From Bradyrhizobium sp. STM 3843 (lineage in GTDB: Bacteria > Pseudomonadota > Alphaproteobacteria > Rhizobiales > Xanthobacteraceae), in contig NZ_CAFK01000299.1 in assembly GCF_000239815.1 (NCBI RefSeq), forward strand, positions 124,001 through 188,000: a stretch of 64,000 nucleotides of DNA, in the 5' to 3' direction. Under the pieces are notes generated by a model that did no database searches, was not told the DNA's origin, and worked only from the letters and a program-made list of their open reading frames with translations. Positions 43,953-53,112 of this stretch are shown piece after piece. The position numbers and the translations under genes are program-made. Numbering within the stretch: the stretch's first letter is position 1; each line of letters begins with the position of its first letter.

Positions 43953-44897
43953 TCAGGTCTTTCCAGGATAATCGCTGCGGGCGTATTCGATGCCCTTGAC
44001 CAGCGCGACGAGGGTGGAGTTGACCGGGGTCGGCACCTTGAGCTTGGCGCCCCAACGCACGACGGAGCCGTGGATGTAATCAACCTCGGTCAGATTGCCG
44101 GACTGCAAGCTCTGCAACATCGACGTCTTGAACTCGGGCGGCAGTCCGGCAGACGCCATCGTCCAGGCACGTCGCGGGTCGGTAATCGAGATCTTCACGC
44201 CGGCGGCCTGCGCGACCGCGATGCCCTCTGAGATTGCGGCCAGCGCGCAATCTTCCAGGATCGGTAGCGAATAGAGGCCGCCATAGGTCAGCCCGGTAAT
44301 GGCGGTAACCCCGCCGCCGGCGACGTTGATAAAAAGCTTGTCCCACATCGTGCCCAAGATGTTGTCGCTGAGCAGCGTGAGGATGCCGGCACGATTGAAA
44401 GTCTCGGAAATTCGCCGGGCGCGTTCCGTCAAGCGTCCATCAAGTTCGCCAACAATAGTTTCCTTGCTGATGACCCCGGAGCGAACATGACCAGGGCCCA
44501 GCAGCACGCCACCGACATAGGTTTTGCCCGCCATGACCCGGTCACGACCAACCTCCTCGGACAGGATGTCCTCGTGGCCAAGACCGTTTTGAAGCGACAT
44601 CACGACCGTCCGCGGCCCAATGATCGGCGCTGCCGCCCGGATGGCATCCCGCGTGTGATAGGATTTGACCAGGACAATGACGAGGTCTGCCTCTACGCCG
44701 ACCTCGGCCGCGGAAGTGCAAGCAGTGACCTTCACGACGGTCTCGGCGTCACCTTCGAGCATGCGAAGGCCGGCGGCATTGATTGCGTCGACATGAGCCT
44801 GGAACGGATCAATCAGCCAGATCTCGGCCCCGCCGCGCGCCAGCGTGCCGCCGATGGTCGACCCTAAGGCCCCCGCTCCGATAAAGCAGATCCTCAT
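43953..44897 (-). CDS. 2-dehydropantoate 2-reductase family protein (PanE/ApbA)
   Basis: A 314-residue reductase. MRICFIGAGALGSTIGG is the nucleotide-binding motif; KLFINVAGGGVTAITGLTYG contains the conserved Lys; and SMLQSLQSGNLTEVDYIHG is the C-terminal signature (usual SMLQDxxxGRxTEID). Such proteins reduce 2-keto acids of the ketopantoate type. Since it sits at the head of a catabolic operon, a role in that pathway is more likely than pantothenate synthesis. It is the first gene after the LysR divergent promoter. Confidence 0.88.
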   Translation of the reverse strand: MRICFIGAGALGSTIGGTLARGGAEIWLIDPFQAHVDAINAAGLRMLEGDAETVVKVTACTSAAEVGVEADLVIVLVKSYHTRDAIRAAAPIIGPRTVVMSLQNGLGHEDILSEEVGRDRVMAGKTYVGGVLLGPGHVRSGVISKETIVGELDGRLTERARRISETFNRAGILTLLSDNILGTMWDKLFINVAGGGVTAITGLTYGGLYSLPILEDCALAAISEGIAVAQAAGVKISITDPRRAWTMASAGLPPEFKTSMLQSLQSGNLTEVDYIHGSVVRWGAKLKVPTPVNSTLVALVKGIEYARSDYPGKT

Positions 44898-45000
44898 CCG
44901 AACGCTTCTCCCAGCGCCTTTCTCGGCGTTGGACGCGTGGTAGCAGGCTGGTCGACATTAAGATATGCTATGATCCTTATACGTATTATTGTAAATCACA
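44898..45000. promoter_or_regulatory. divergent promoter region between PanE-like operon and lysR gene
   Basis: This 103-base AT-rich region separates the start of the operon (44897, minus) and the LysR gene (45001, plus). It includes TTAAGATATGCTATGATCCTTAT (split here as TTAAGATATGCT and ATGATCCTTAT), an imperfect dyad of the T-N11-A type that LysR proteins use. A sole site of control for both directions is likely. Confidence 0.5.
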
Positions 45001-45984
45001 ATGAAGCACTCAGATCATCGTGCCGAGACCAACCTGCTGGACCCGCGCCTGCTCAGGCTTTTCGACGCATTGTTCACCACTGGCAGCGTCACCAAGGCAG
45101 CCGAGAAGCTCGGTCAAAGTCAGCCGACGATCTCGATCTGGCTGGCACGCCTGCGAAAGGAATTGGACGATCCGCTCTTCATCCGGTCAGCGGAAGGGAT
45201 GCTGCCGACGCCGCGCGCCGATGCTCTCATCGGCACGGCCAGACAGGCGTTGGAAATGCTGCGCCGTCTCGCGGAGCTTCGCACAGACTTCGATCCGACG
45301 ACCGCAAAGCGCCGGTTTGCCATCTGCATGACGGATGGGAGCCACGTCACGCTGCTCCCCTCCATTCTCGCTCACGTCCGCCGCGTTGCCCCTGGCGTTC
45401 GTATCGAGGCGACACAGATCGGCTCCGACACCCCACGGATGCTGCAATCCGGCGAGGCCGATTTGGCGCTCGGCTACATCTCGGATCTCGACGCCGGGCA
45501 CTTCCAGCAGGCGCTCTTTCCGCAGGACTGGGTCTGTTTGACCAGCGCCAAACACGCTCGAATCCGCGACCGGATGACGGTAAGGGATTTTAGGCGCGAA
45601 GCACACGTCCTCATTCGCTCCGGCACGGGACATCAGTTGCTCGCTGGCGCGCTACGGGAGCAGCGGATAGTCCTTGAGGTTGCGCTCGAGCTACCCGGCT
45701 TTTTGGGACTACCCGCAATCATCGGGACGACTGATCTGGTCGCCACGCTTCCAAGACACATTGGCGAGACGCTGGCTCACTACTACGGACTACGCGTGCT
45801 CGACTGCCCGCTGGCAATCGCCGGGTTTACGGTGAAGCAATATTGGCACGCCCGTTTCCATCATGACCCGGCAAGCCAATGGTTGCGCCAACTCTGCGGG
45901 GAGCTCTTTCAACAGCAGGAGGTACGGGGTCTCCATCGTTCCGGTCGGCCAAGGAAACGAAGGCCACGCGATTTGCCGTCATAA
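45001..45984 (+). CDS. LysR-family transcriptional regulator
   Basis: A 327-residue regulator. The HTH domain is at residues ~15-75 (FDALFTTGSVTKAAEKLGQSQPTIS, written in part) and the inducer-binding domain follows. It is divergent from the operon of PanE-like, VOC, MaoC, CoA-transferase and dehydrogenase genes and most likely senses its substrate. The C-terminal tail (GRPRKRRPRDLPS) is unusually basic. Confidence 0.92.
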   Translation: MKHSDHRAETNLLDPRLLRLFDALFTTGSVTKAAEKLGQSQPTISIWLARLRKELDDPLFIRSAEGMLPTPRADALIGTARQALEMLRRLAELRTDFDPTTAKRRFAICMTDGSHVTLLPSILAHVRRVAPGVRIEATQIGSDTPRMLQSGEADLALGYISDLDAGHFQQALFPQDWVCLTSAKHARIRDRMTVRDFRREAHVLIRSGTGHQLLAGALREQRIVLEVALELPGFLGLPAIIGTTDLVATLPRHIGETLAHYYGLRVLDCPLAIAGFTVKQYWHARFHHDPASQWLRQLCGELFQQQEVRGLHRSGRPRKRRPRDLPS

Positions 45985-46366
45985 TGGGTCTGCTTTCGGC
46001 CCTACTTGCCATACGACCGAGCCTAAACGCCCGTTTCGCGCCAAAGCGCTGCCGATGTCATGTGCCCGGTCCTCAGCGCCGCGGTTGGTCGCAGAGGCCA
46101 AGGCTGCTCCCATCGCCTTTGCAACCGACCAATTCACGCGAATGTTCAGTGGGCTACCATCCGGAGCGTTAGATCGTAGATAATCGTGCTTTGGCGTAGA
46201 AAATCGCAGGATTGGTAGCGGGGGAGCGCTACCGCCTTTCCCCACACCACCCGAACTTACGATATTTCATTCAATCTTACGCATAGGGTCGTTTGTGAGC
46301 TCTGGGACCAACCCAGCTCTACGCTCGTATCGAGAAATAATGGAAGACCTTCGGCTACCAGTCGGG

Positions 46367-46398
46367 TGAAAGCGACCTTCGTCGCGGAAAATCGAAGA
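46367..46398 (+). repeat. 32-bp direct repeat, right copy
   Basis: TGAAAGCGACCTTCGTCGCG followed by GAAAATCGAAGA is the partner of 36434-36465 (29 of 32 identical, same strand). The two copies are about 9.9 kb apart. Confidence 0.55.
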
Positions 46399-46613
46399 TG
46401 CGCCTGGTCCGGGAATCAAGAACAACTTAGCAATGGTCCTAGCTAGTGGCGCCCTTTGACCCTGCATCTGGGCGGGCCATTGCCGCCGCCGGCAACGATA
46501 GCTGGCGGTTCAAGAGGCGAGACGACGATCACGTCACCCGCGCTCGTCTCGCCTCCGCTATCCCGGCCAGCTCCGACGAGACGAGCGCTACCGCCAGACC
46601 CCACCGCGCGAAG

Positions 46614-46665
46614 GGATCAAAATTGGACGCCGATGAGGGTCGAATTTGAACGCCGATTGACACCG
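46614..46665. mobile_element. remnant of an insertion sequence end (IS21-like)
   Basis: The stretch begins GGATCAAAATTGGACGCCGA and continues with GGGTCGAATTTGAACGCCGAT, so AATTGGACGCCGAT (46621-46634) is repeated as AATTTGAACGCCGAT (46643-46657). Tandem short repeats of this kind at an end are typical of IS21-family elements in Bradyrhizobium. No transposase gene is present, so it is only a scar. The family call is from memory and weak. Confidence 0.35.
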
Positions 46666-46894
46666 AGCAGGCGTCTATTCATTGATGGAAGCACAAACCA
46701 CTGCGCGCAACGACCAAACCGGCTCGGCGGAGACTGAAGCCGGCACAGCCGCTGCAGCTGACCGTTTTGGACCTTTACAAGCCCTTTCAGCTCGTTACGA
46801 TCCCGGATGCCTGCCAACGGATCCTGAGCCAATGATTGGCCGGAAGTTGAGGCGTGTCCGGCCGACCGATTGCTGATGCGGGAGGACCGTCGCG

Positions 46895-48481
46895 GTGAGT
46901 GAGACCGAAGGGCAGCCGCTCGCCCTCCAGACGATTGCAAAGGCTGGCCAGATCATCGCCGCCCAGATTGGCTTCGACGGAGTCGCTACAGCGCTCCTCA
47001 ATGCCTCTCTCGATCTCTCCGGCGCGGCGCGAGGCGCGGTCGTTCTCGCGGCCAAGGGCGATCTGAGGCTGAGCGAGAACGGCTTCGAACCGGGGCTTCC
47101 GTTAGTCTCCAAGCTGAAGCCCGAGGGCACGTTGACCGATTTGCCCTCGCAAGTGATGCGGGCGGTCGTGGAGACCCGAGCCCCGCACATGCGGGCGCTC
47201 CAGTCGGAATCGTCCGCCACCGTTCTATGTACGCCGGTGTTGTCCGGAAACGCGCTTAGGGGACTCCTTTATCTCGAATTCGACAGCAGTCGGCGCGAAG
47301 CGACCTCCGCCGCTGCTGCGGCTGTCACGTTGCTCGCGTCACAGGCCGCGCTGACTCTTGACGCACTCGCGGAGTTCGGATCTCAGCGCGAGGAGCCCGT
47401 CTGGAGGAGCAGAAGCCGATCGACAGGCAGCATCGCCACCTTCCGCTGGAACCCCGCGACCAGGCTGGCCACGGGGTCTCCGGAATACTACGAGATGCTC
47501 GGCTTCGATCCCGAGGGCGGTCCTATCGACTTCGTCTCGATGACGAGCCGGGTCCATCCGGCCGACTATCCCACTGCCCAAGCGGTCGTGGATGACATTG
47601 TGAGACGTCGTGCTCCGCTCAGGATGGAATTCCGGATCATCCTGCCATCAGGCGACGTCCGGCAACTTCTGTGGTCTGGTCAATTCGATCTGACGAACCC
47701 GGTCTCGCCGGAGCTGGTCGGCGTCGTCATGGACGTCACCGAACTGAGGGCCGCAGACGATCTGCTGCGCGCGGCTCAGGAGGACGCAGACCGCCAGCTG
47801 CGCCTCGCCTGGCTTGGAGAAATGGCCGGATCCATTATTCACGAGGTGAACCAACCGCTCGGAGCCATTATTTCCAGCGCGGATGCCGCGGCGCGCTGGC
47901 TCGAACGGGAGCGGCCAGATGTCGAGGCCGCGATCAAGTCGATCCAGCGGATCCGCGAAATAGCGCACAGGGCTGGGCGCACCGTTGCCGACATGCGGGC
48001 CCTCACGTCGAAATCCTCGACGGAGATCGTCGACCGATCCATGAACTCGATCCTAGGCGAGGCCCTGCAGATGTCGTCGGCAGTGCTCGGTCGCTCGGAC
48101 ATCCGAACCGATACAGCGTTCGATCCGAACCGTCCCGTGGTGAGCGTCAACCCGGCCCAACTTCTGCAGGTGATGCTGAACCTCATCCACAACGCTGTCG
48201 ACAGCATGCGCGAGGTGCGCGATAGGCAGAGGATCTTGAGCACCCGGACGCGGACCGACGGCGGCCTCGTGATCGTCGAAATCGCGGACAACGGCGTCGG
48301 ATTGCCCGGTGGCGACACCGGCCGCCTCTTCAATCCGCTGTACACGACGAAAGCGGGCGGCATGGGCCTCGGTCTTTCGATCTGTCGTCGCGTGGTTCAC
48401 GCGTACGGCGGCACCATCGCCGCGCGTCCCAATGCTGAGTTCGGCGCCACGTTCGTCGTCAGTCTTCCGCGAGCGGAATGA
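46895..48481 (+). CDS. GAF-PAS sensor histidine kinase
   Basis: A 528-residue soluble kinase with a GAF domain (about 15-160), a PAS domain (about 175-290, YYEMLGFDPEGG and RQLLWSGQ), a HisKA domain with the phospho-acceptor His316 in GSIIHEVNQPLGAI, and a catalytic ATPase domain with NLIHNAVDSMRE, ADNGVGLP and GMGLGLSICRR. There is no membrane segment. GTG 46895 is preceded by GGGAGGA eight bases away. The H-box HEVNQPL is typical of FixL-like kinases. The FixJ-like regulator at 51782 is the nearest partner. Confidence 0.9.
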   Translation: MSETEGQPLALQTIAKAGQIIAAQIGFDGVATALLNASLDLSGAARGAVVLAAKGDLRLSENGFEPGLPLVSKLKPEGTLTDLPSQVMRAVVETRAPHMRALQSESSATVLCTPVLSGNALRGLLYLEFDSSRREATSAAAAAVTLLASQAALTLDALAEFGSQREEPVWRSRSRSTGSIATFRWNPATRLATGSPEYYEMLGFDPEGGPIDFVSMTSRVHPADYPTAQAVVDDIVRRRAPLRMEFRIILPSGDVRQLLWSGQFDLTNPVSPELVGVVMDVTELRAADDLLRAAQEDADRQLRLAWLGEMAGSIIHEVNQPLGAIISSADAAARWLERERPDVEAAIKSIQRIREIAHRAGRTVADMRALTSKSSTEIVDRSMNSILGEALQMSSAVLGRSDIRTDTAFDPNRPVVSVNPAQLLQVMLNLIHNAVDSMREVRDRQRILSTRTRTDGGLVIVEIADNGVGLPGGDTGRLFNPLYTTKAGGMGLGLSICRRVVHAYGGTIAARPNAEFGATFVVSLPRAE

Positions 48482-48504
48482 GCGGAGCCGCCAAGCAGAA
48501 AGGC

Positions 48505-48756
48505 CTAGCGGGGCTTGGGTCCGCCCTGATAGTGCCATCTCGACGCGCCGGGCGTTTGCCCCATCGCGGGCTCCAAATTTCTCGTATAATCGGCGAACGC
48601 GGAATTCGGGTCCCGCTGTGAGATGGCGGCTCTGGATTGTACAGTTTTTCCGGCCGCGTCCGGCCAGTAGCTCTTGTCAGAGATTGTCGAACCGGCGTCG
48701 GCACTGGCAGGCAGCGCCGCCAGAAGCGCAACTGCGAAAAGGCTCTTCGTCAACAT
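48505..48756 (-). CDS. small secreted protein (83 aa)
   Basis: The signal peptide is MLTKSLFAVALLAALPASADA, followed by a 60-residue mature region (STISDKSYWPDAAGKTVQSR, QGGPKPR). GGAG stands nine bases upstream. It is a Bradyrhizobium-type hypothetical protein with no known role. Confidence 0.6.
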   Translation of the reverse strand: MLTKSLFAVALLAALPASADAGSTISDKSYWPDAAGKTVQSRAAISQRDPNSAFADYTRNLEPAMGQTPGASRWHYQGGPKPR

Positions 48757-48991
48757 GATTCGGCTCCATCATCTTCGCTGAAGCGCGACTGTCGCGCTCG
48801 AAAGAGGGGTTCGGCGGTGGCAACTCCTCAGTTACAAGCTCACCGCGACGTGAGATGGCGGCTTCTGTTTCCAGCACAACAGCCAGCCCATAGAATTGCG
48901 CCCGCGCCAGCGCACACGACGATCGCGCTCAAATCGTTGGCAACGAGCTCGCCAAAGCGACCTGCGCGTACCACACTGCTCGAGGCATCCC

Positions 48992-50221
48992 TCACTCTGC
49001 CGCCAGCCCGCGGTAGCGCAGGGGCAATGCGAGGCGTCTCCACACATCGCCTAAGGCTTCCGCGAGCGCCTTTATCAGGGCGTCATCGTGGTAGGGCGTC
49101 GGGGTAATGCGCAGCCGCTCGGTGCCGCGCGAAACGGTCGGATAGTTGATCGGCTGGACGTAGATGCCATGCTCGGCAAGCAGCAGATCGCTCGCGTGTT
49201 TGCACTTCTCGGGGTCACCGACCATGACCGGAACGATGTGCGTCTCGGTCAGCATCACCGGCAGACCGGCGGCATTGAGCGCAGCCTTTACTTTGGCCGC
49301 GCGATTCTGATGTCGCTCGCGCTCCCATTGCGAGGCCTTGAGGTGTCGAATTGCCCCGGTCGCGGCGGCGCACACGGCCGGCGGCAGCGCGGTGGTAAAG
49401 ATGAATCCCGGCGCGTAGGAGCGCACCGCGTCGATGACGTCGGCGCTCGCAGTGATGTAGCCGCCGAGGCAGCCGAACGCCTTCGCCAGCGTACCCTCGA
49501 CCACGTCGATGCGGTGCAACGCCCCTTCCCGCGCCGCGATGCCGGCGCCGGCCGGGCCGTACATGCCGGCCGAATGGACCTCATCGAGGTAGGTCATGGC
49601 ACCATAGCGTTCCGCCAGGTCGCAGATTTCGTTCACCGGCGCGACGTCGCCATCCATTGAATAGAGCGCCTCGAACAGGATCAGCTTTGGCCGCTCGGGC
49701 GTCTCGGCCCCCAGCAATTCTTCGAGATGATCGATGTCGTTGTGCCGCCAGATCTTCTTTTCCACGCCGGCGCGCCGAACGCCCGCGATCATCGAATTGT
49801 GGTTGCAGGCGTCCGACAGGATCACGCAGTTCGGCAGTAGCCTCGCGATCGTCGCGATGCCGGTCTCGTTGGACACGTATCCCGAGGTGAAGACCAGCGC
49901 CGCCTCCTTGCCGTGCAGGCCGGCGAGCTCACGCTCCAATTCGACCAGCGGATGGGTGGTGCCGGAAATATTGCGGGTGCCGCCGGCGCCGGCGCCCATG
50001 CGGGTCGCGCTTTCGACCATGGCGCCAATCACCTTCGGATGCTGCCCCATTCCAAGGTAATCGTTCGAGCACCAGATCACGACCTGGCGCGGACCATCCG
50101 GGGAGTGCCAGATCGCATGCCGAAAACGCCCGGCGATGCGCTCGAGATCCGCGAACACACGGTAGCGCCGCTCCGCATGCAGGCGGGCAAGCGCGCCGGA
50201 AAAGAAATGATCGTAGATCAC
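48992..50221 (-). CDS. hemA: 5-aminolevulinate synthase
   Basis: A 409-residue PLP enzyme that condenses glycine and succinyl-CoA to 5-aminolevulinate, the first step of heme synthesis in alphaproteobacteria. Markers are [39 protein letters not shown] and the PLP Lys247 in [15 protein letters not shown] chose GTG 50221 ([14 protein letters not shown]) because GGAGGGAG lies upstream and the protein then has family length; an upstream ATG at 50272 would add 17 odd residues. It stands alone. An oxygen-responsive regulator (Fnr/FixK) often drives hemA, but I see no TTGAT-N4-ATCAA box. Confidence 0.95.
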   Translation of the reverse strand: MIYDHFFSGALARLHAERRYRVFADLERIAGRFRHAIWHSPDGPRQVVIWCSNDYLGMGQHPKVIGAMVESATRMGAGAGGTRNISGTTHPLVELERELAGLHGKEAALVFTSGYVSNETGIATIARLLPNCVILSDACNHNSMIAGVRRAGVEKKIWRHNDIDHLEELLGAETPERPKLILFEALYSMDGDVAPVNEICDLAERYGAMTYLDEVHSAGMYGPAGAGIAAREGALHRIDVVEGTLAKAFGCLGGYITASADVIDAVRSYAPGFIFTTALPPAVCAAATGAIRHLKASQWERERHQNRAAKVKAALNAAGLPVMLTETHIVPVMVGDPEKCKHASDLLLAEHGIYVQPINYPTVSRGTERLRITPTPYHDDALIKALAEALGDVWRRLALPLRYRGLAAE

Positions 50222-50310
50222 GGCGCGGAATCTCCCTCCGGTCGGTCTTCCCCGTTCGCAAGCGATCTCCATGCGGGCCGTCCGCTATCCATGGAACCGA
50301 TGAAGAAAGA

Positions 50311-50345
50311 GACGGCCGGTCCCCGGGAGGGAAGGACCGGCCGTC
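50311..50345 (-). terminator. strong hairpin upstream of hemA
   Basis: GACGGCCGGTCC (50311-50322) and GGACCGGCCGTC (50334-50345) form a perfect 12-bp stem. Read on the minus strand, it is followed by TCTTTCTTC, so it ends transcription from the gene at 50447-50654. Confidence 0.6.
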
Positions 50346-50446
50346 GACGCCGGCGAGCAATACCTCTGCGCCGGCGAAGGTCTTGCGCAAGCGCGCAAAC
50401 CACCGCGCCCGAAGCGGATGAGCCGGCCGGCGGCCTGATGCTCATG

Positions 50447-50654
50447 CTAGGCTTCCTTGCCATCATATCTCCCGATGACGCAGCGCCATGCCGCAAGCCG
50501 CTCGGCCGGATGCTGCTTCATCCACTCGGCGAGCTGCGGCGCGCCCATCAGGCAGGACTGCATCGACATGCTGGCGAAGTCGGAGGTGGTCACGGTCTGC
50601 TCGTGGCAAATCGCCGGAGACGAGAGACTGAAGGACCGCGATGATCTTGATCAT
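50447..50654 (-). pseudogene. small secreted protein, frameshifted near its signal peptide
   Basis: From ATG 50654 the frame reads MIKIIAVLQSLVS and then drifts. In the next frame the conserved part continues: SPAICHEQTVTTSDFASMSM, then QSCLMGAPQLAEWMKQHPAE and RLAAWRCVIGRYDGKEA, ending at 50447. So a single extra base at about 50610-50620 separates a start from a conserved ~55-residue mature part with three Cys. A one-base change would restore a 69-residue protein. The function is unknown. Confidence 0.6.
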
Positions 50655-50717
50655 GAGAGAACCTCGTTACCGCGGTCGTCCTTCGCGCCGCCGGTCGCAT
50701 GATTTCCGCGCCCTGCT

Positions 50718-50951
50718 TCAATGTGGCTTGCCGAGCACGAAAGCAAAGGGAACGAGGAACAGCTCCTCACCGAGGTCGTCGTTGACGTGCAAGACCCAGC
50801 AGCGCCAATCTTCGAGGCTCCGCACCATGGTGAGGGACCTTACGACGCGGGTCGCGTGATCCCGTGCCTCGGCGAGGTCGTCCACCACGGCACCGCGGCG
50901 GTCGACCAGAACTTCGCTCCTGTTGGAGCAGTGGAAGTACACATGGGTCAT
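50718..50951 (-). CDS. DUF6894-family protein
   Basis: A 77-residue protein, MTHVYFHCSNRSEVLVDRRG..., with the DUF6894 core YFHCSN, D..GA.V.DL.EARDHA and W...V.D..G.E.F.VPF. Tens of paralogues occur in each Bradyrhizobium genome. There is no signal peptide, and no function is known. Confidence 0.8.
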   Translation of the reverse strand: MTHVYFHCSNRSEVLVDRRGAVVDDLAEARDHATRVVRSLTMVRSLEDWRCWVLHVNDDLGEELFLVPFAFVLGKPH

Positions 50952-51020
50952 GTCCAGCCCCGCTCGACGGGCGGTCCCCCTTCGGTTCGAGCAACCGAGC
51001 GAGCCGCCGCTCTCGCTGCG

Positions 51021-51176
51021 TCAACCTGTGAGGCCTTCTCCGCGCGCCGCGTAGTCGTCGGCGAGGGCCCTGAGTTGATCCGCGACCGCGTCATCGGTCA
51101 TGGTCTTGGCGGCGCGAAATAACGTCTGCGCCGCTCTTGTATATTCTTTGCTTCGTTGCGAGATCCGGAATGTCAT
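51021..51176 (-). CDS. small protein (51 aa)
   Basis: MTFRISQRSKEYTRAAQTLF continues with RAAKTMTDDAVADQLRALAD and ends DYAARGEGLTG. It is highly helical and charged, and matches a recurring family of short Bradyrhizobium proteins by my recollection. It is one of three tiny minus-strand genes between hemA and the regulator gene. Confidence 0.55.
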   Translation of the reverse strand: MTFRISQRSKEYTRAAQTLFRAAKTMTDDAVADQLRALADDYAARGEGLTG

Positions 51177-51183
51177 GACGGCC

Positions 51184-51393
51184 TCACGCGACGCTCGGCG
51201 GCTGGTCCAACCCGCCGCGGAGCCACGTCAACCAATTGCGATCGCTTGCCCGGCGCAGATTGAAGCGATCCAGGCACGTTCTGGAGCAAAGGGGGGTTCG
51301 CCACGAGTAGTAACGGAGGAGGCCAAACTTGCCCTCACAGAACGCGCATCGTGCGGCTCTTCCGTGGTTGAGTCCCTTGGAGAAATTGTTCAT
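51184..51393 (-). CDS. small CxxC/CxxxC zinc-ribbon-like protein (69 aa)
   Basis: MNNFSKGLNHGRAARCAFCE, then GKFGLLRYYSWRTPLCSRTC. The pairs CAFC and CSRTC look like a zinc ribbon. It ends seven bases before the start of the 51-residue gene, so the two are probably co-transcribed. The function is unknown. Confidence 0.65.
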   Translation of the reverse strand: MNNFSKGLNHGRAARCAFCEGKFGLLRYYSWRTPLCSRTCLDRFNLRRASDRNWLTWLRGGLDQPPSVA

Positions 51394-51781
51394 CGCGGTC
51401 TCCTATCGGAGCTATTGGTCGATCATTCCTTTCAACAACGCGCCTCGGGAGCGACTGCGTCATTCCGAGGCATGGAGCTTTGGACCGTAGGCACAGCATA
51501 AGGCGCGCGAGCCGAACCGCTCAATTGGACGTAGGTAAGCGCCGGACGTCTGAAGGGGCTACGGACCTATACGAAGGTCTATTGCGTCCGCGCCAAAACA
51601 CCGACGTTGGGTCGTGGGGACGTCTCGGCCGCGCCGAGCCGACGATCCCGCCATGCAGCCCTCGAAGTAACATGTTCGCGCGCGTGTAACTCCGCAAACG
51701 CCATTGCCGAATTGGCAATCGGGAGGCGGGGGGCGCCAGGCGTTCGGCGCTCTACGAGCACGGATAAATCGGAGATGAGCC
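51394..51781. other. upstream region of the FixJ-like regulator gene
   Basis: No gene is supported. The part near the regulator contains ATTGCC-GAATT-GGCAAT (51703-51719), a 17-base dyad 62 bases before ATG 51782, a possible operator. GGAG lies near the ATG. Confidence 0.4.
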
Positions 51782-52579
51782 ATGCCCGCCGACCAGCCGC
51801 TCATTGCGATCATCGACGGTAACGAACCCTACCGATGGAAATTGCGCCGCCTGCTCGGGACGGCAGGTCTGACGATCGAGCTCTTCCATTCGGCCGAAGA
51901 GTTTCTCCGGAGAGGCGAGGCCTGTCCACCCCATTGCGTCGTGCTGGACGTCGAGCTGCCCGGCATGAGCGGCCTCGCGCTTCAATCGCAACAGGCGAGG
52001 ATCGGGCGACGAACGCCCCTGTTGTTTCTGACCGCACAAAACGAAGCAAGAGCGTGCGCCCGGGCGATGAAGGCGGGGGCCATCGACTATCTCGTCAAGC
52101 CCATCCAGGACGGGCAGCTCGTCGATGCCGTGCAACGGGCCATCGCGTGCGATCGGTTGCGGCGGCTGCAAGAGCAGCGCCTGGACGAGCTCCGCGCCAG
52201 GCTTGCGTCGCTTTCACCTCGCGAAAGAGAGACCATGGCGTTGCTTGCGGCAGGACAGGGACCCAAGCAGATCGCAGGACAATTGGACGTGTGTACCCAC
52301 ACCGCCCGCGTCCACGCCAGCCGGACCATGTCCAAGATGGGTGCGCAATCCATCGCGGATCTCGTGCGGATGGCGGACACTCTGAGACCCGCGTCGATTG
52401 AAGTCGTCGTCAGCCGACCGCACGACCGGCTCGACCGAAGTCAACGAGGTCCGGCATCCAATCCGCCCTTCGCAAGCATGAAGCCGGCGATTTCATCGAG
52501 GCCCTCGCCGCTCTTCAGATTGGAAAAGACGAAGGGCCGCGTGCCCCGCATGCGTCGCGCATCCGATTCCATGACCTGA
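51782..52579 (+). CDS. FixJ-like response regulator with C-terminal extension
   Basis: A 265-residue protein. The receiver domain (1-120) has Asp12 but Gly13 in place of the second acidic residue; the phospho-acceptor is Asp56 in [12 protein letters not shown]; Lys in YLVKPI is kept. The LuxR-type HTH follows (about 135-200, [23 protein letters not shown] in part). The last ~60 residues after ASIEVVV are unlike FixJ, rich in R and P, and read through the 3' end of ureG on the other strand (52441-52579). The extension may be an accidental read-through after loss of the stop. The kinase at 46895 is the likely partner. Confidence 0.85.
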   Translation: MPADQPLIAIIDGNEPYRWKLRRLLGTAGLTIELFHSAEEFLRRGEACPPHCVVLDVELPGMSGLALQSQQARIGRRTPLLFLTAQNEARACARAMKAGAIDYLVKPIQDGQLVDAVQRAIACDRLRRLQEQRLDELRARLASLSPRERETMALLAAGQGPKQIAGQLDVCTHTARVHASRTMSKMGAQSIADLVRMADTLRPASIEVVVSRPHDRLDRSQRGPASNPPFASMKPAISSRPSPLFRLEKTKGRVPRMRRASDSMT

Positions 52580-53112
52580 AGATTGGCGCCGACCAGCGGC
52601 GCAAGGTCGATCTTGTTGATCACGAGCAGGTCGGATCTCGTGATGCCGGGCCCGCCCTTGCGTGGAATCTTTTCGCCCGCGGCAACATCGATCACGTAGA
52701 TGGTCAGGTCCGCCAGCTCCGGGCTGAAGGTGGCCGCGAGGTTGTCGCCACCGGACTCGACGAAGCACAGCTCGGCGCACGGGAATTTCACGTTCATGTC
52801 CGCGATTGCGGCGAGATTCATCGAAGCGTCCTCGCGGATCGCCGTATGCGGGCAACCTCCCGTCTCGACGCCCATGATGCGCTCCGCCGGCAGCGCGCCC
52901 GCGCGCGTCAGGATGAGCTGGTCCTCCTTGGTGTAGATGTCATTGGTGATGACGTAGATGTCGTAGGAGTCGCGAAGATGCTTGCAGAGCGCCTCAACGA
53001 GCGCCGTCTTGCCCGATCCGACGGGGCCGCCGATGCCGACGCGGAAGGGACCATGAAGGGTCGGGATTTTCCCGCTGAGCCGAAAGGCAGTCTGGTTTTC
53101 TAGGATCTTCAT
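52441..53112 (-). CDS. ureG: urease accessory GTPase UreG
   Basis: A 223-residue G protein. P-loop GGPVGSGKT (28-36), CPH motif C87-P88-H89 that binds nickel, VESGGDNL and the NKID specificity motif. It drives GTP-dependent nickel delivery to urease together with UreF and UreD. ATG 53112 overlaps the UreF stop by four bases. It is the last gene of the operon; the 3' end is shared with the FixJ-like gene on the other strand. Confidence 0.95.
   Translation of the reverse strand: MKILENQTAFRLSGKIPTLHGPFRVGIGGPVGSGKTALVEALCKHLRDSYDIYVITNDIYTKEDQLILTRAGALPAERIMGVETGGCPHTAIREDASMNLAAIADMNVKFPCAELCFVESGGDNLAATFSPELADLTIYVIDVAAGEKIPRKGGPGITRSDLLVINKIDLAPLVGANLQVMESDARRMRGTRPFVFSNLKSGEGLDEIAGFMLAKGGLDAGPR

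Larger units (their letters stand above)
45985..46894. other. intergenic region with repeat and insertion-sequence remnants
   Basis: No gene is supported in about 900 bases. It holds the right copy of the 32-bp direct repeat (46367-46398) and a stretch at 46614-46665 with a motif typical of insertion sequence ends. The ribosome site GGGAGGA for the histidine kinase gene lies at 46880-46886. Confidence 0.5.

Noticed and set aside
46267-46876. Short frames in the gap before the histidine kinase gene
   Set aside because: No ribosome site, no family, and the region has an insertion-sequence scar.
48840-49047. Minus-strand frames ahead of the small secreted protein gene
   Set aside because: They overlap the hemA 3' end in other frames and have no ribosome site.
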